DNA of 7,949 nucleotides from Dethiobacter sp. (lineage in GTDB: Bacteria > Bacillota_D > Dethiobacteria > Dethiobacterales > Dethiobacteraceae). This document shows positions 1 through 5,585 of the stretch, piece by piece. Where the stretch lies: NCBI GenBank assembly GCA_018333395.1, contig JAGXSQ010000073.1, positions 1 to 7,949 on the forward strand, in the 5' to 3' direction. The notes beneath the pieces were generated by a model. That model was given only the letters and a program-made list of their open reading frames with translations, was not told the origin of the DNA and made no database searches. Positions within the stretch are counted from its first letter, which is position 1, and each line of letters begins with the position of its first letter. The translations under genes were made by a program, and so were the position numbers.

Positions 1-282
1 AAGTGCGCCAATGTGATCCTCATGACCGTGCGTCAGCACAATGCCTTGGATCTTGTCCCTATTTTCCTGGAGATAAGAAATATCGGGAATCACTATATCT
101 ATTCCCAGCATCTCGTCCCCAGGAAAAGCAAGTCCGGCATCAAGAACCAGTATCTCGTCCTGATAGCGGACTACATACATATTCTTGCCGATTTCGCCAA
201 TGCCGCCAAGTGGGATGATTTGCAGTTTGTCTTTGCACTCGTCCCTGGGCTTTGGTGTTTTGTTTTGATAGTATTTTGACAT
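1..282 (-). CDS. rnj: Ribonuclease J, N-terminal part (cut by left window edge)
   Basis: Metallo-beta-lactamase/beta-CASP ribonuclease with 5'-3' exo- and endonuclease activity, a main mRNA-decay and rRNA-maturation enzyme in Gram-positive bacteria. The 94 visible residues show the family opening [11 protein letters not shown] (25-35), the LDAGLAFP strand (48-54) and the zinc-binding signature HGHEDH (85-90), immediately before the window edge. Full-length RNase J is about 550 residues, so roughly five sixths lies outside. The ATG at 282 is chosen because a complete AAGGAGGTG Shine-Dalgarno sequence (288-296) sits 5 bases upstream and the protein length before the first motif fits the family. 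It has its own promoter in the 97-base gap after rluB, so it is probably transcribed independently. Whether this is the J1 or J2 paralogue cannot be decided from the fragment. Family assignment is very secure. Confidence 0.95.
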   Translation of the reverse strand, partial: MSKYYQNKTPKPRDECKDKLQIIPLGGIGEIGKNMYVVRYQDEILVLDAGLAFPGDEMLGIDIVIPDISYLQENRDKIQGIVLTHGHEDHIGAL

Positions 283-287
283 TAATT

Positions 288-296
288 CACCTCCTT
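288..296 (-). promoter_or_regulatory. Ribosome binding site of the RNase J gene
   Basis: AAGGAGGTG, a near-complete match to the 16S rRNA 3' end, 5 bases before the ATG at 282. It fixes the start codon and predicts strong translation. Confidence 0.9.
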
Positions 297-328
297 GTTT
301 TTCTGTTTTCGTCCCTGTCACTTCTCAG

Positions 329-357
329 ATTATACCGGAGGAAAGACTGACATGCAA
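329..357 (-). promoter_or_regulatory. Sigma-A-type promoter of the RNase J gene
   Basis: On the minus strand a -35-like TTGCAT (352-357) and a perfect -10 TATAAT (329-334) are separated by exactly 17 bases. Transcription would start near 322 and leave a leader of about 40 bases. It begins just after the rluB stop codon, so the RNase J gene can be expressed apart from rluB. I see no U-rich terminator between rluB and this promoter, so read-through is also possible. Confidence 0.75.
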
Positions 358-379
358 GCTACGACCGGTTTTTCTTGCG

Positions 380-1099
380 CTATCTTTTTTTCACAGCACC
401 GTATAGACTAGCTACTTCCTGTTCATTCAATCGGCGCCACTCCCCAGGCTGAAGCCCGGTCACGGTCAGTGAACCGAAGCGGACACGCTTTAAGGCTAAA
501 GACGGGTGGCCCACTGCGGCCAGCATCCGACGTACCTGGCGGTTCCTTCCTTCGTGAATCGTCAACGATACCAAAGAGGCGACACTACCGCCTTTCACCA
601 GCCGTATTTTGGCTGGTGCGGTAAGCCCGTCCTCCAGCAAGACACCTTTTCTGAGCTGTTCCAGTACCGATATTACAGGCATTCCTTTGACTTGAGCCAG
701 GTACTCTTTTTCCACGCCAAAAGAAGGGTGCATCAACGTATGAGCCAACTCTCCGTCGTTAGTCATCAAAAGCACGCCACTCGTATCAGAATCGAGGCGC
801 CCCACTGGAAAGACTCGCACTACAGCGTCTCTGACCAGCTCACCAACGGTAGGACGGCCCCAATTATCCCGCAGGGTAGTCAGATACCCGCTAGGTTTGT
901 GCAAGAGCAGGTAAACTTTCTCCTGTGGAAGGCAAATGCGCCTGTTATCGGCTTCCACCACATCCTGCTCCGGATCAACGGTCGTTCCCGGCGTCATAAC
1001 AATCAGGCCGTTTACCCGTATCCTGCCTTTGGAAATCATTTCCTCAGCAGCGCGCCGGGAGCAGACCCCGGCCGCCGACAAAAACTTTTGTAGCCTCAT
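380..1099 (-). CDS. rluB: 23S rRNA pseudouridine synthase, RluB/RsuA family
   Basis: Isomerises one uridine to pseudouridine in ribosomal RNA; RluB acts on the 23S peptidyl-transferase region (U2605 in E. coli numbering). The 239 residues comprise an N-terminal S4 RNA-binding domain (about 1-48, opening MRLQKFLSAAGVCSRR) and the catalytic domain with the signature GRLDSDTSGVLL (100-111), in which Asp103 is the predicted nucleophile. The closing motif EGRNRQVRRM (183-192) and a short basic tail are also typical. The length fits the family. The RluB assignment rather than RsuA, RluE or RluF rests on the DNWGRPTVGELV segment (78-89). The start is the ATG at 1099, preceded by GGATGTG, a one-mismatch Shine-Dalgarno sequence 4 bases away. 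It has its own promoter. Here the gene is not next to scpA/scpB, its common neighbours in Bacillota. Confidence 0.92.
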   Translation of the reverse strand: MRLQKFLSAAGVCSRRAAEEMISKGRIRVNGLIVMTPGTTVDPEQDVVEADNRRICLPQEKVYLLLHKPSGYLTTLRDNWGRPTVGELVRDAVVRVFPVGRLDSDTSGVLLMTNDGELAHTLMHPSFGVEKEYLAQVKGMPVISVLEQLRKGVLLEDGLTAPAKIRLVKGGSVASLVSLTIHEGRNRQVRRMLAAVGHPSLALKRVRFGSLTVTGLQPGEWRRLNEQEVASLYGAVKKR

Positions 1100-1129
1100 T
1101 TTTCACATCCACTCATCGTTCTAACCTTT

Positions 1130-1158
1130 ATTTTACTGTAAGCGTATCTAGCTAACAA
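1130..1158 (-). promoter_or_regulatory. Sigma-A-type promoter of rluB
   Basis: Minus-strand TTGTTA (1153-1158, 4 of 6 consensus) and TAAAAT (1130-1135, 5 of 6) are spaced by exactly 17 bases. The predicted start near 1123 gives a leader of about 24 bases before the rluB ATG. It lies in the 91-base gap between the flavoprotein stop and rluB; no convincing intrinsic terminator for the upstream unit is visible in that gap. Confidence 0.75.
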
Positions 1159-1190
1159 TGGGGCCGTAGAAGTTTATCGCCTGAAAGGAG

Positions 1191-2459
1191 CTATCCGGCA
1201 AAGACGCTTTGCAGCCCTGTTCTTGCCACACGCCGCCGCACAGCCGCCCTGTCGGCGCTGTACAGTCCCAATTCCTTCATCCGAACGAAATACTGGGAGC
1301 CGGAAAAAGTAATGCGCCGTGACCTTTGCTCTAGCCCGCCGCCGCCAATATTGGCAAACGCGATGATATCACCGCAGGCCAGCGTCTCCGGCAGGATAAG
1401 CAATTCCCTCCCCAAAGACAACGCTGCGGCGTTATACCCGGCCAGTGCCCCGGTCACTACAGCTTCTGTGTGCCCAACCAGAAAGCCAGCTTTTTCTCCG
1501 GCACAAAAAAGGTTCCCCAGCCCCTCTACTTTCAGCCGGTCGTCCCTGGGCGTGATGGAAGTAAAGCGTATAGAGTTACCTACCCCGCCGGCGTAAGGAT
1601 CTGCATACCTCGACGTATCCAGCCCGGGAACCTGACGCAGTTCATCCAGCGGGAAATAAGGAACCATCATTTTAGCGTGACCTGTGTCCAGAATGACCAG
1701 ATTTTCCTTAAAGGCAGGCAAGTTGTACTGTTGGCACACCTTGTCCCTCTCGTTGCCTCGACGCAAAGCCGCCGGCAGAGGAATTATCAAAACACCCTCT
1801 TTTTCCAGCTGTTCTCTCAGCGGAGGGGCCAGAGACTCCTTCTGCAGCTTACAAGAGCCACTCATGGCTCCAGGCGTTCCATCGATCCCCAGGCCCATGA
1901 CTTCCTCTAGGCCCGCTTTGCCCGCGATACTGACACGCGAGCCAAAAGACGGGCAACGGATGATGCACATGGCACAACCGTGACCAAAGCGACTACATTG
2001 CGTCATGCCGCCAGCAGTCCCAGTCGCCTCCACAAAAGCATCTGCTGCCAACTCCTCGCCCTTCCCGACAGCAACTTTCAGCAGACGACCTTCTGCCAAT
2101 GTCACGTCCACAGCGCGAGCGCGTAGACGCACCTCCACACCAGAGAGTAACAACAGCTCCCGTACGAGCGGTTCAATCAGCGTCACATCATAAAGCGAGG
2201 CGTGTTCGTGCCCCGGAAAACGAAGGTTGTGGTGGCGAGCCACACTGTCCATGGCAGCAAAAAGCTGCCCGAAACCCAACTCTTCCGCCTCCAAAATTGC
2301 CGTCAGGCGGCCGTTGTTGCGGTAAATACCGCCTACCAGTCCAGTGCCAAGCAGCATGTCCGCCCGTTCCAGCAGTATAACCTGCGCTCCCAGTCTGGCA
2401 GCCGTCAAAGCGGCCGAACATCCGGCCCAGCCGCCACCAATCACCGCTACACTGCCCAA
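1191..2459 (-). CDS. GidA/TrmFO-like FAD-dependent oxidoreductase of unknown substrate
   Basis: A 422-residue flavoprotein. The N-terminal VAVIGGGWAGCSAA (4-17) is a Rossmann dinucleotide-binding GxGxxG motif followed by an acidic end of strand two (E31). EATGT (144-148) is the second strand motif and LFCAGEKAGFLVGHTEAVVTGALAGYNAA (317-345) is the C-terminal FAD-contacting segment, whose form resembles MnmG/TrmFO and the FAD_oxidored family. The match is only general: it lacks the length of MnmG (over 600) and I cannot assign tRNA methylation. A cysteine group C155, C162, C165, C169 sits after the second Rossmann motif and may bind metal or an Fe-S cluster (inference). The start is TTG at 2459: AAGGGGG lies 8 bases upstream and the reading begins exactly at the Rossmann strand. 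It follows the ridA-like gene by 13 bases, so the two are co-translated. The substrate is unknown. Confidence 0.8.
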   Translation of the reverse strand: MGSVAVIGGGWAGCSAALTAARLGAQVILLERADMLLGTGLVGGIYRNNGRLTAILEAEELGFGQLFAAMDSVARHHNLRFPGHEHASLYDVTLIEPLVRELLLLSGVEVRLRARAVDVTLAEGRLLKVAVGKGEELAADAFVEATGTAGGMTQCSRFGHGCAMCIIRCPSFGSRVSIAGKAGLEEVMGLGIDGTPGAMSGSCKLQKESLAPPLREQLEKEGVLIIPLPAALRRGNERDKVCQQYNLPAFKENLVILDTGHAKMMVPYFPLDELRQVPGLDTSRYADPYAGGVGNSIRFTSITPRDDRLKVEGLGNLFCAGEKAGFLVGHTEAVVTGALAGYNAAALSLGRELLILPETLACGDIIAFANIGGGGLEQRSRRITFSGSQYFVRMKELGLYSADRAAVRRRVARTGLQSVFAG

Positions 2460-2467
2460 CCCGTAAT

Positions 2468-2474
2468 CCCCCTT
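2468..2474 (-). promoter_or_regulatory. Ribosome binding site deciding the TTG start of the flavoprotein
   Basis: AAGGGGG, 8 bases before the TTG at 2459. Its first two bases are the last two of the TAA stop of the upstream RidA-family gene, so termination and re-initiation take place at nearly the same spot. Confidence 0.7.
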
Positions 2475-2928
2475 AGGCGTCGCCCAGTTCTACCACCATT
2501 TCCAGTTCCACAGCCGCACCGAGAGGCAACGCCGTCACACCGACGGCACTACGGGCATGACCGCCCGCGAAAAGCTGTCCGAGGAGGTCTGACGCACCGT
2601 TTACTACCTTGGCCTGCGCCGTAAATTCAGGCTGGCAGTTTACAAAACCGGTCACCTTGATAATTTGCCTGACCGACGAAAGCTCCACCACGGTCTTGAT
2701 AGCCGCCAGCGCATTTATAGCACAGATACGCGCCGCCTCATACCCTTCCGCCTCTGTAAGCTCCACGCCTATTTTACCGTGATAGCGCAAAACACCGTCA
2801 ACCAGCGGCAACTGACCGGATGTAAAAAGCAGCTTTCCCACCCGCACCGCCGGCACATAAGCGCCAACCGGAGTTGGTGCCTGCGGCACCGACAACCCCA
2901 TTAACTTCAGTTTCTCCTCGATAGACAT
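2473..2928 (-). CDS. RidA family protein (YjgF/YER057c/UK114)
   Basis: RidA proteins are trimers that hydrolyse reactive enamine/imine intermediates to keto acids and ammonia. At 151 residues this is the longer branch of the family (classical RidA is about 128). The features seen are TSGQLP (36-41), the central GFVNCQPEF stretch (94-102) and HARSAVGV (124-131), in which Arg126 corresponds to the arginine that holds the substrate carboxylate in active RidA. That arginine is retained, so deaminase activity is plausible; members of the longer branch have been characterised less, and the true substrate is unknown. The ATG at 2928 is preceded by AGGAGG, 7 bases away. It is the first gene of a two-gene unit with the FAD oxidoreductase, which suggests that the flavoenzyme may produce the imine this protein removes (inference). 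It is cytosolic, with no signal peptide. Confidence 0.9.
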   Translation of the reverse strand: MSIEEKLKLMGLSVPQAPTPVGAYVPAVRVGKLLFTSGQLPLVDGVLRYHGKIGVELTEAEGYEAARICAINALAAIKTVVELSSVRQIIKVTGFVNCQPEFTAQAKVVNGASDLLGQLFAGGHARSAVGVTALPLGAAVELEMVVELGDA

Positions 2929-3108
2929 TGCTATTCCTCCTGCCGTAGAGTCATTCTTACAGAGCCAATATCTCCCCCAGCAAAAATCTTTTCCTTGTTT
3001 CCGATTATTTCCTTCATTTTCGGTTACTTTTTTGGTAAACTGAAGTAAGCACTTTCGCCAAGAATGAAGCGCAAAAAATTTGGTTTATGACGGAGGGAAA
3101 GAACTACA
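2929..3108. other. Divergent intergenic region between the ridA-like gene and queF
   Basis: These 180 AT-richer bases must hold the start signals for both divergent units. On the plus strand TAAACT (3038-3043) could be a -10 for queF, but its -35 is poor (TTCATT). On the minus strand TTGCTG with TAAGAA at 18 bases is an equally weak candidate for the ridA-like gene. I call neither as a promoter. An imperfect stem of GCACTT with AAGCGC precedes the queF ribosome binding site. The conserved preQ1-I riboswitch elements are not recognisable. Confidence 0.45.
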
Positions 3109-3504
3109 GTGGATAAATATGCAGAGCGCCGCTGGGACACAGACAGCTATGAGACTATTGATACGGGAGTGCTGGAAGCCATCCCCTTCGAGTATCCTGG
3201 AACCAAAACCGAGGTGGAGTATCTCTTCCCAGAATTTACCTCTGTATGCCCATGGTCTGGCCTCCCGGACTTTGGCACCCTAACCATACGATACACCCCT
3301 AGGGACAAGCTTGTAGAACTCAAGTCGCTAAAGTATTACTTCCACTCTTTTCGGCATGTAGGCCTCCTGCAGGAACACGTTGTGAATCGGATCAAAGATG
3401 ACTTGGCCGAGCTCCTAGCGCCTGAAGCGCTCACCATTACCGCCGAATTCCTGCCCCGCGGCGGTATTACCACCCGGGTAGCGGCTCACTACAGCCACGG
3501 CTAG
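3109..3504 (+). CDS. queF: NADPH-dependent 7-cyano-7-deazaguanine (preQ0) reductase
   Basis: Reduces the nitrile of preQ0 to the aminomethyl group of preQ1 using two NADPH, the last free-base step of queuosine synthesis. With 131 residues it is the short, unimodular (YkvM-type) QueF of the tunnelling-fold superfamily. [12 protein letters not shown] (45-56) holds the nucleophilic Cys47, which forms the thioimide with the nitrile, and the acid Asp54. [13 protein letters not shown] (70-82) is the QueF signature involved in NADPH binding, and Glu89 is the substrate-binding glutamate. The residue before it is Gln88, where the B. subtilis enzyme has histidine. The start is the GTG at 3109, with CGGAGGG 11 bases upstream. 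It is the only plus-strand gene here, convergent with queDEC, the rest of its pathway; its stop codon overlaps that of queC. Confidence 0.95.
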   Translation: MDKYAERRWDTDSYETIDTGVLEAIPFEYPGTKTEVEYLFPEFTSVCPWSGLPDFGTLTIRYTPRDKLVELKSLKYYFHSFRHVGLLQEHVVNRIKDDLAELLAPEALTITAEFLPRGGITTRVAAHYSHG

Positions 3505-4220
3505 GTTTTCTGGTAAGTTTCCGCCATGCCGACCCCTTTACGATGGTAAGGAATTGGATCGACAAGCCCCGCCTCTCGGAAACCTTTTAGCCGTAGCAGG
3601 CAGGCCTCACAGACGCCGCACGAGGGCACAGTGCCCTGATAACAGGTATAGGTAAGGTGGTATGGGGCTCCAAGCTCCATACCACTTTTGATTAGCTCCG
3701 CCTTGGTCAGGTTGACGAGGGGCGTATCCAGCCGTATGCCGCGCCCTTCCACGCCTGCCGCCGTTCCCTTGTTAATCACTTCTTGGAAAGCACGAATGTA
3801 ATCCGGTCGGCAGTCCGGATATCCGGAAAAGTCGAGGGCATTGACGCCGATATAGATAGCGACCGCACCTAGCGGTTCGGCCTGAGCCAAAGCCAGGGCC
3901 AGAAAGACAGTGTTTCTTGCCGGAACGTATGTAGAAGGTATACCCTGGCCGATCTCGGTCTCGGACCGACCGAGCGGTATTTCCTTGCCGGCGTCCGTGA
4001 GTGCTGAGCCAAAGAGCAAGCCAGTAAGGTCAATAACCTTATGGCGGTCGGCTGCGCTGTAAAAGGCGGCAACCTTGCCTGCAGCTTCCAGCTCCGCTGC
4101 ATGTCTCTGACCATAGCTAAAGGTTAGCGGAAAAATCTCTTCTCCCGCCGCCTGGGCCAAAGCCATGCAGGTAGTGGAATCTAAGCCGCCAGAGAGGACT
4201 ACAACTGCCCTCTTACCCAT
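3501..4220 (-). CDS. queC: 7-cyano-7-deazaguanine (preQ0) synthase
   Basis: ATP-dependent conversion of 7-carboxy-7-deazaguanine and ammonia to preQ0. The 239 residues are a full-length N-type ATP pyrophosphatase: the PP-loop SGGLDST (10-16), TFSYGQRH (33-40), the conserved YVPARN (98-103) and a C-terminal zinc site with Cys193, Cys201, Cys204 and Cys207 ([15 protein letters not shown]). Nothing essential appears missing. The ATG at 4220 lies inside the end of queE (22-base overlap), with GGGGAG 5 bases upstream, so translation is coupled to queE. It is the last gene of queD-queE-queC. Its TAG stop (3503-3501) shares a CTAG with the queF stop, leaving no space for a terminator between the two converging units. 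Confidence 0.96.
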   Translation of the reverse strand: MGKRAVVVLSGGLDSTTCMALAQAAGEEIFPLTFSYGQRHAAELEAAGKVAAFYSAADRHKVIDLTGLLFGSALTDAGKEIPLGRSETEIGQGIPSTYVPARNTVFLALALAQAEPLGAVAIYIGVNALDFSGYPDCRPDYIRAFQEVINKGTAAGVEGRGIRLDTPLVNLTKAELIKSGMELGAPYHLTYTCYQGTVPSCGVCEACLLRLKGFREAGLVDPIPYHRKGVGMAETYQKT

Positions 4221-4858
4221 TCCTGCTCCCCCTCAGGCCCAAAAATAATCTTGTGTAATTGAAGCTGCAAGCGAACGTCCAACCCGTCGCTCAAAATCCA
4301 CTTGGCCAACTCGTCTGGCTCAAGTTCCCCGCAAACGGGAGACATCGACACTCTTGTCCGCTCCATCAAGGAATGGGTCTGTACGATCTGCCGCGCCCAG
4401 AGATAATCTTCTCTCGACGCCAAAACAAATTTTATTTCGTCTTCCCGGGCAAGGATCTGAAGGTTTTCCCACCGGTTGCCCTTCTCTTCCCTTGACCCCG
4501 GGCATTTTATATCCATAACCCATCGCTGACCAGGGGCAAGCGCTAGTGCTCGCAGGGGCAGAGAGCCGTTCGTTTCTATCGAAACGTCCCAGTGGCCCAG
4601 CAAATCCAAGAGGGTCTGCAGCTCTTCCTGCGGCTGCAGCAAGGGTTCTCCGCCCGTAAGACACACCCGCCGGTACGGGTAGATATTGAGCCGCAAAGCC
4701 AGCTTCTCCGGTCGCACATCTTCCCCGCCGGTGTAGGCATATTGGGTGTCGCAGTAACGGCAACGGAGGTTACAACCGGCAAAGCGCACAAAAACCGTGG
4801 GCAGGCCAGCACTCGCAGACTCTCCCTGAATGGAAAGGAAAACCTCTTTAACCCTCAC
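4199..4858 (-). CDS. queE: 7-carboxy-7-deazaguanine synthase (radical SAM)
   Basis: Radical-SAM enzyme that contracts 6-carboxy-5,6,7,8-tetrahydropterin to 7-carboxy-7-deazaguanine. From the chosen start it has 219 residues. EVFLSIQGES (5-14) is the family opening, CNLRCRYCDT (29-38) carries the CxxxCxxC triad (C29, C33, C36) that ligates the SAM-binding 4Fe-4S cluster, TGGEP (68-72) is the SAM-contacting motif, and LQLQLHKIIFG (197-207) is the typical C-terminus. The same frame stays open upstream to an ATG at 4927, but that would overlap queD by 80 bases and add an unrelated 23-residue basic, Cys-containing stretch. The GTG at 4858, with GGAGG 7 bases upstream and only an 11-base overlap with queD, is much better. 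Needs an anaerobic or well-protected cluster, in keeping with the inferred lifestyle. Confidence 0.95.
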   Translation of the reverse strand: MRVKEVFLSIQGESASAGLPTVFVRFAGCNLRCRYCDTQYAYTGGEDVRPEKLALRLNIYPYRRVCLTGGEPLLQPQEELQTLLDLLGHWDVSIETNGSLPLRALALAPGQRWVMDIKCPGSREEKGNRWENLQILAREDEIKFVLASREDYLWARQIVQTHSLMERTRVSMSPVCGELEPDELAKWILSDGLDVRLQLQLHKIIFGPEGEQEWVRGQL

Positions 4859-5243
4859 TCTGCCGCCTCCGTTCGACGTCAGCACGAACAAGCCTAGCCC
4901 GTGCCTCCGGCGTTTCCCACAGCACAAGCTCCTCTAGGATCAGTGAAGGGTGGAGCAACAAGGCCTCTTCGAGATTCTGCCAAAAACACAGAATCAGGTT
5001 CTCACAAGTAGGCATAAAGGTAAAAAGCTCATTTAAGTATTCATGGTCCACGCGTTTAATGACAGCTTCTAGTACTAGACTTTTCAACGCTGCAAAGTCT
5101 ATGACCATGCCACTGTCCTGCACCGGCCCCTTGACCGTAACCTCCAGGCGATAGGTATGACCGTGAAGGCGCCCGCATTGGCCTTCGTGTCCCTCTAGGC
5201 AATGGGCCGCTTCAAAAGGAAAAGTTATGGTTAAAGCTACCAT
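4848..5243 (-). CDS. queD: 6-carboxy-5,6,7,8-tetrahydropterin synthase
   Basis: Converts 7,8-dihydroneopterin triphosphate (product of FolE, not in the window) to 6-carboxytetrahydropterin, the first committed step to queuosine. The 131 residues are of the PTPS/QueD family. Zinc ligands are His14, His27 and His29 (AAHCLEGH, RLHGHTY), Cys23 is the catalytic cysteine in the position typical of QueD, GMVIDF (45-50) and DHEYLN (66-71) supply the Asp/His pair, and Glu110 (LWET) anchors the pterin. The ATG at 5243 is chosen because AAGGAG sits 6 bases upstream. The open frame extends to a TTG at 5321, but that start has no ribosome binding site and falls on the predicted -35 box. It is first in the queDEC operon and overlaps queE by 11 bases. 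Confidence 0.95.
   Translation of the reverse strand: MVALTITFPFEAAHCLEGHEGQCGRLHGHTYRLEVTVKGPVQDSGMVIDFAALKSLVLEAVIKRVDHEYLNELFTFMPTCENLILCFWQNLEEALLLHPSLILEELVLWETPEARARLVRADVERRRQSEG
4866..4870 (-). promoter_or_regulatory. Ribosome binding site deciding the GTG start of queE
   Basis: GGAGG within the last codons of queD, 7 bases before the GTG at 4858. It makes the shorter queE start much more likely than the upstream ATG at 4927. Confidence 0.8.
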
Positions 5244-5249
5244 GATTCT

Positions 5250-5255
5250 CTCCTT
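5250..5255 (-). promoter_or_regulatory. Ribosome binding site deciding the ATG start of queD
   Basis: AAGGAG, 6 bases before the ATG at 5243. The two in-frame starts further upstream (ATG near 5294, TTG at 5321) have nothing comparable. Confidence 0.85.
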
Positions 5256-5263
5256 GCACCGCA

Positions 5264-5282
5264 GGTCGAGCCGAAATCGACC
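5264..5282 (-). other. Small hairpin in the queD leader
   Basis: A 6-base-pair stem, GGTCGA with TCGACC, and a 7-base loop lie between the predicted transcription start (near 5286) and the queD ribosome binding site. It has no U-tract and does not cover the ribosome binding site, so it is not a terminator or an obvious sequestering element. It might be a 5'-stabilising stem; any regulatory role is speculation. Confidence 0.35.
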
Positions 5283-5292
5283 GTCTTCACCC

Positions 5293-5321
5293 ATCCTAGC
5301 ATAATATTCCTCGTGGAGCAA
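5293..5321 (-). promoter_or_regulatory. Extended -10 promoter of the queDEC operon
   Basis: On the minus strand TAGGAT (5293-5298) is preceded by TGC, forming an extended -10 (TGnTAnnAT type), and TTGCTC (5316-5321) lies 17 bases upstream as a partial -35. The predicted start near 5286 gives a leader of about 43 bases, too short for a large riboswitch. Confidence 0.6.
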
Positions 5322-5370
5322 GCTTTCTCATTCTTCAAGCCAGGGTTACGTCAAAGTCGAGTTTCCCTCA

Positions 5371-5391
5371 CCCTCCCCCACAGGGAGAGGG
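5371..5391 (-). repeat. G/C-rich inverted repeat of a dispersed-repeat type
   Basis: CCCTCTCCC and GGGGGAGGG (minus strand) flank the three-base loop TGT, giving a 9-base-pair stem with one G-U pair; on the plus strand that position would be an A-C mismatch. The flank adds TGAGGG. Similar CCCTCTCCC/GGGAGAGGG hairpins are, from memory, scattered between genes in many bacterial genomes. Only one copy is in this window, so repeat status is inferred. No U-tract follows, so it is not a canonical terminator. Confidence 0.4.
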
Positions 5392-5483
5392 CACCGCTGA
5401 CGCGCCGAACTTCTGTTGCCATTGTGTGGTTTTTCCCGTAGGCGCACGAGCTCATGCACCACCACCCTAGAGCTGCACATGGT

Positions 5484-5520
5484 AAAAATTGCCTAACGGG
5501 GAGGCGACTGCCTCCCCGTT
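5484..5520 (-). terminator. Intrinsic terminator of the metV-metF unit
   Basis: A perfect 11-base-pair stem (AACGGGGAGGC with GCCTCCCCGTT, 5495-5520) and a 4-base loop are followed on the minus strand, after six bases (AGGCAA), by TTTTT (5484-5488). It begins 65 bases after the metF stop. The U-tract is somewhat displaced, so termination may be partial. In the plus direction only TTT follows, and no gene there needs it. Confidence 0.7.
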
Positions 5521-5585
5521 TAAACAACATCAACTTTTTGATCGGTGTAAATCTGGCGCTCATGGTTCACAAAACATGCCCGCGT

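Larger units (their letters stand above)
5244..5585. other. Gene-free stretch between metF and queD
   Basis: These 342 bases hold, in minus-strand order, 65 bases of metF 3' untranslated sequence, the metF terminator, about 100 featureless bases, the G/C-rich inverted repeat, and the queDEC promoter and leader. A 70-codon frame at 5351-5563 runs through both hairpins, has no recognisable motif and is judged non-coding. I found no preQ1, SAM, cobalamin or tetrahydrofolate riboswitch core by eye. Confidence 0.6.

Noticed and set aside
506..1093. 195-codon plus-strand open frame opposite rluB
   Set aside because: It lies wholly antisense to a clear pseudouridine synthase gene, and its translation has no family-like motif.
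3038..3100. preQ1-I riboswitch upstream of queF
   Set aside because: An A-rich run follows a weak stem near 3075, but the conserved loop and pseudoknot bases of the aptamer are not there and the stem has a mismatch.
4859..4927. Longer queE with a start at 4927
   Set aside because: It would overlap queD by 80 bases, lacks a ribosome binding site, and adds residues unlike the family; the GTG at 4858 has GGAGG at the right distance.
5244..5321. Longer queD with a TTG start at 5321
   Set aside because: The extra 26 residues are unlike QueD, the TTG falls on the predicted -35 box, and the ATG at 5243 has AAGGAG in place.
5351..5563. 70-codon minus-strand open frame between metF and queD
   Set aside because: It runs through the metF terminator and the G/C-rich hairpin, has no ribosome binding site of note and no recognisable motif; the composition looks non-coding.
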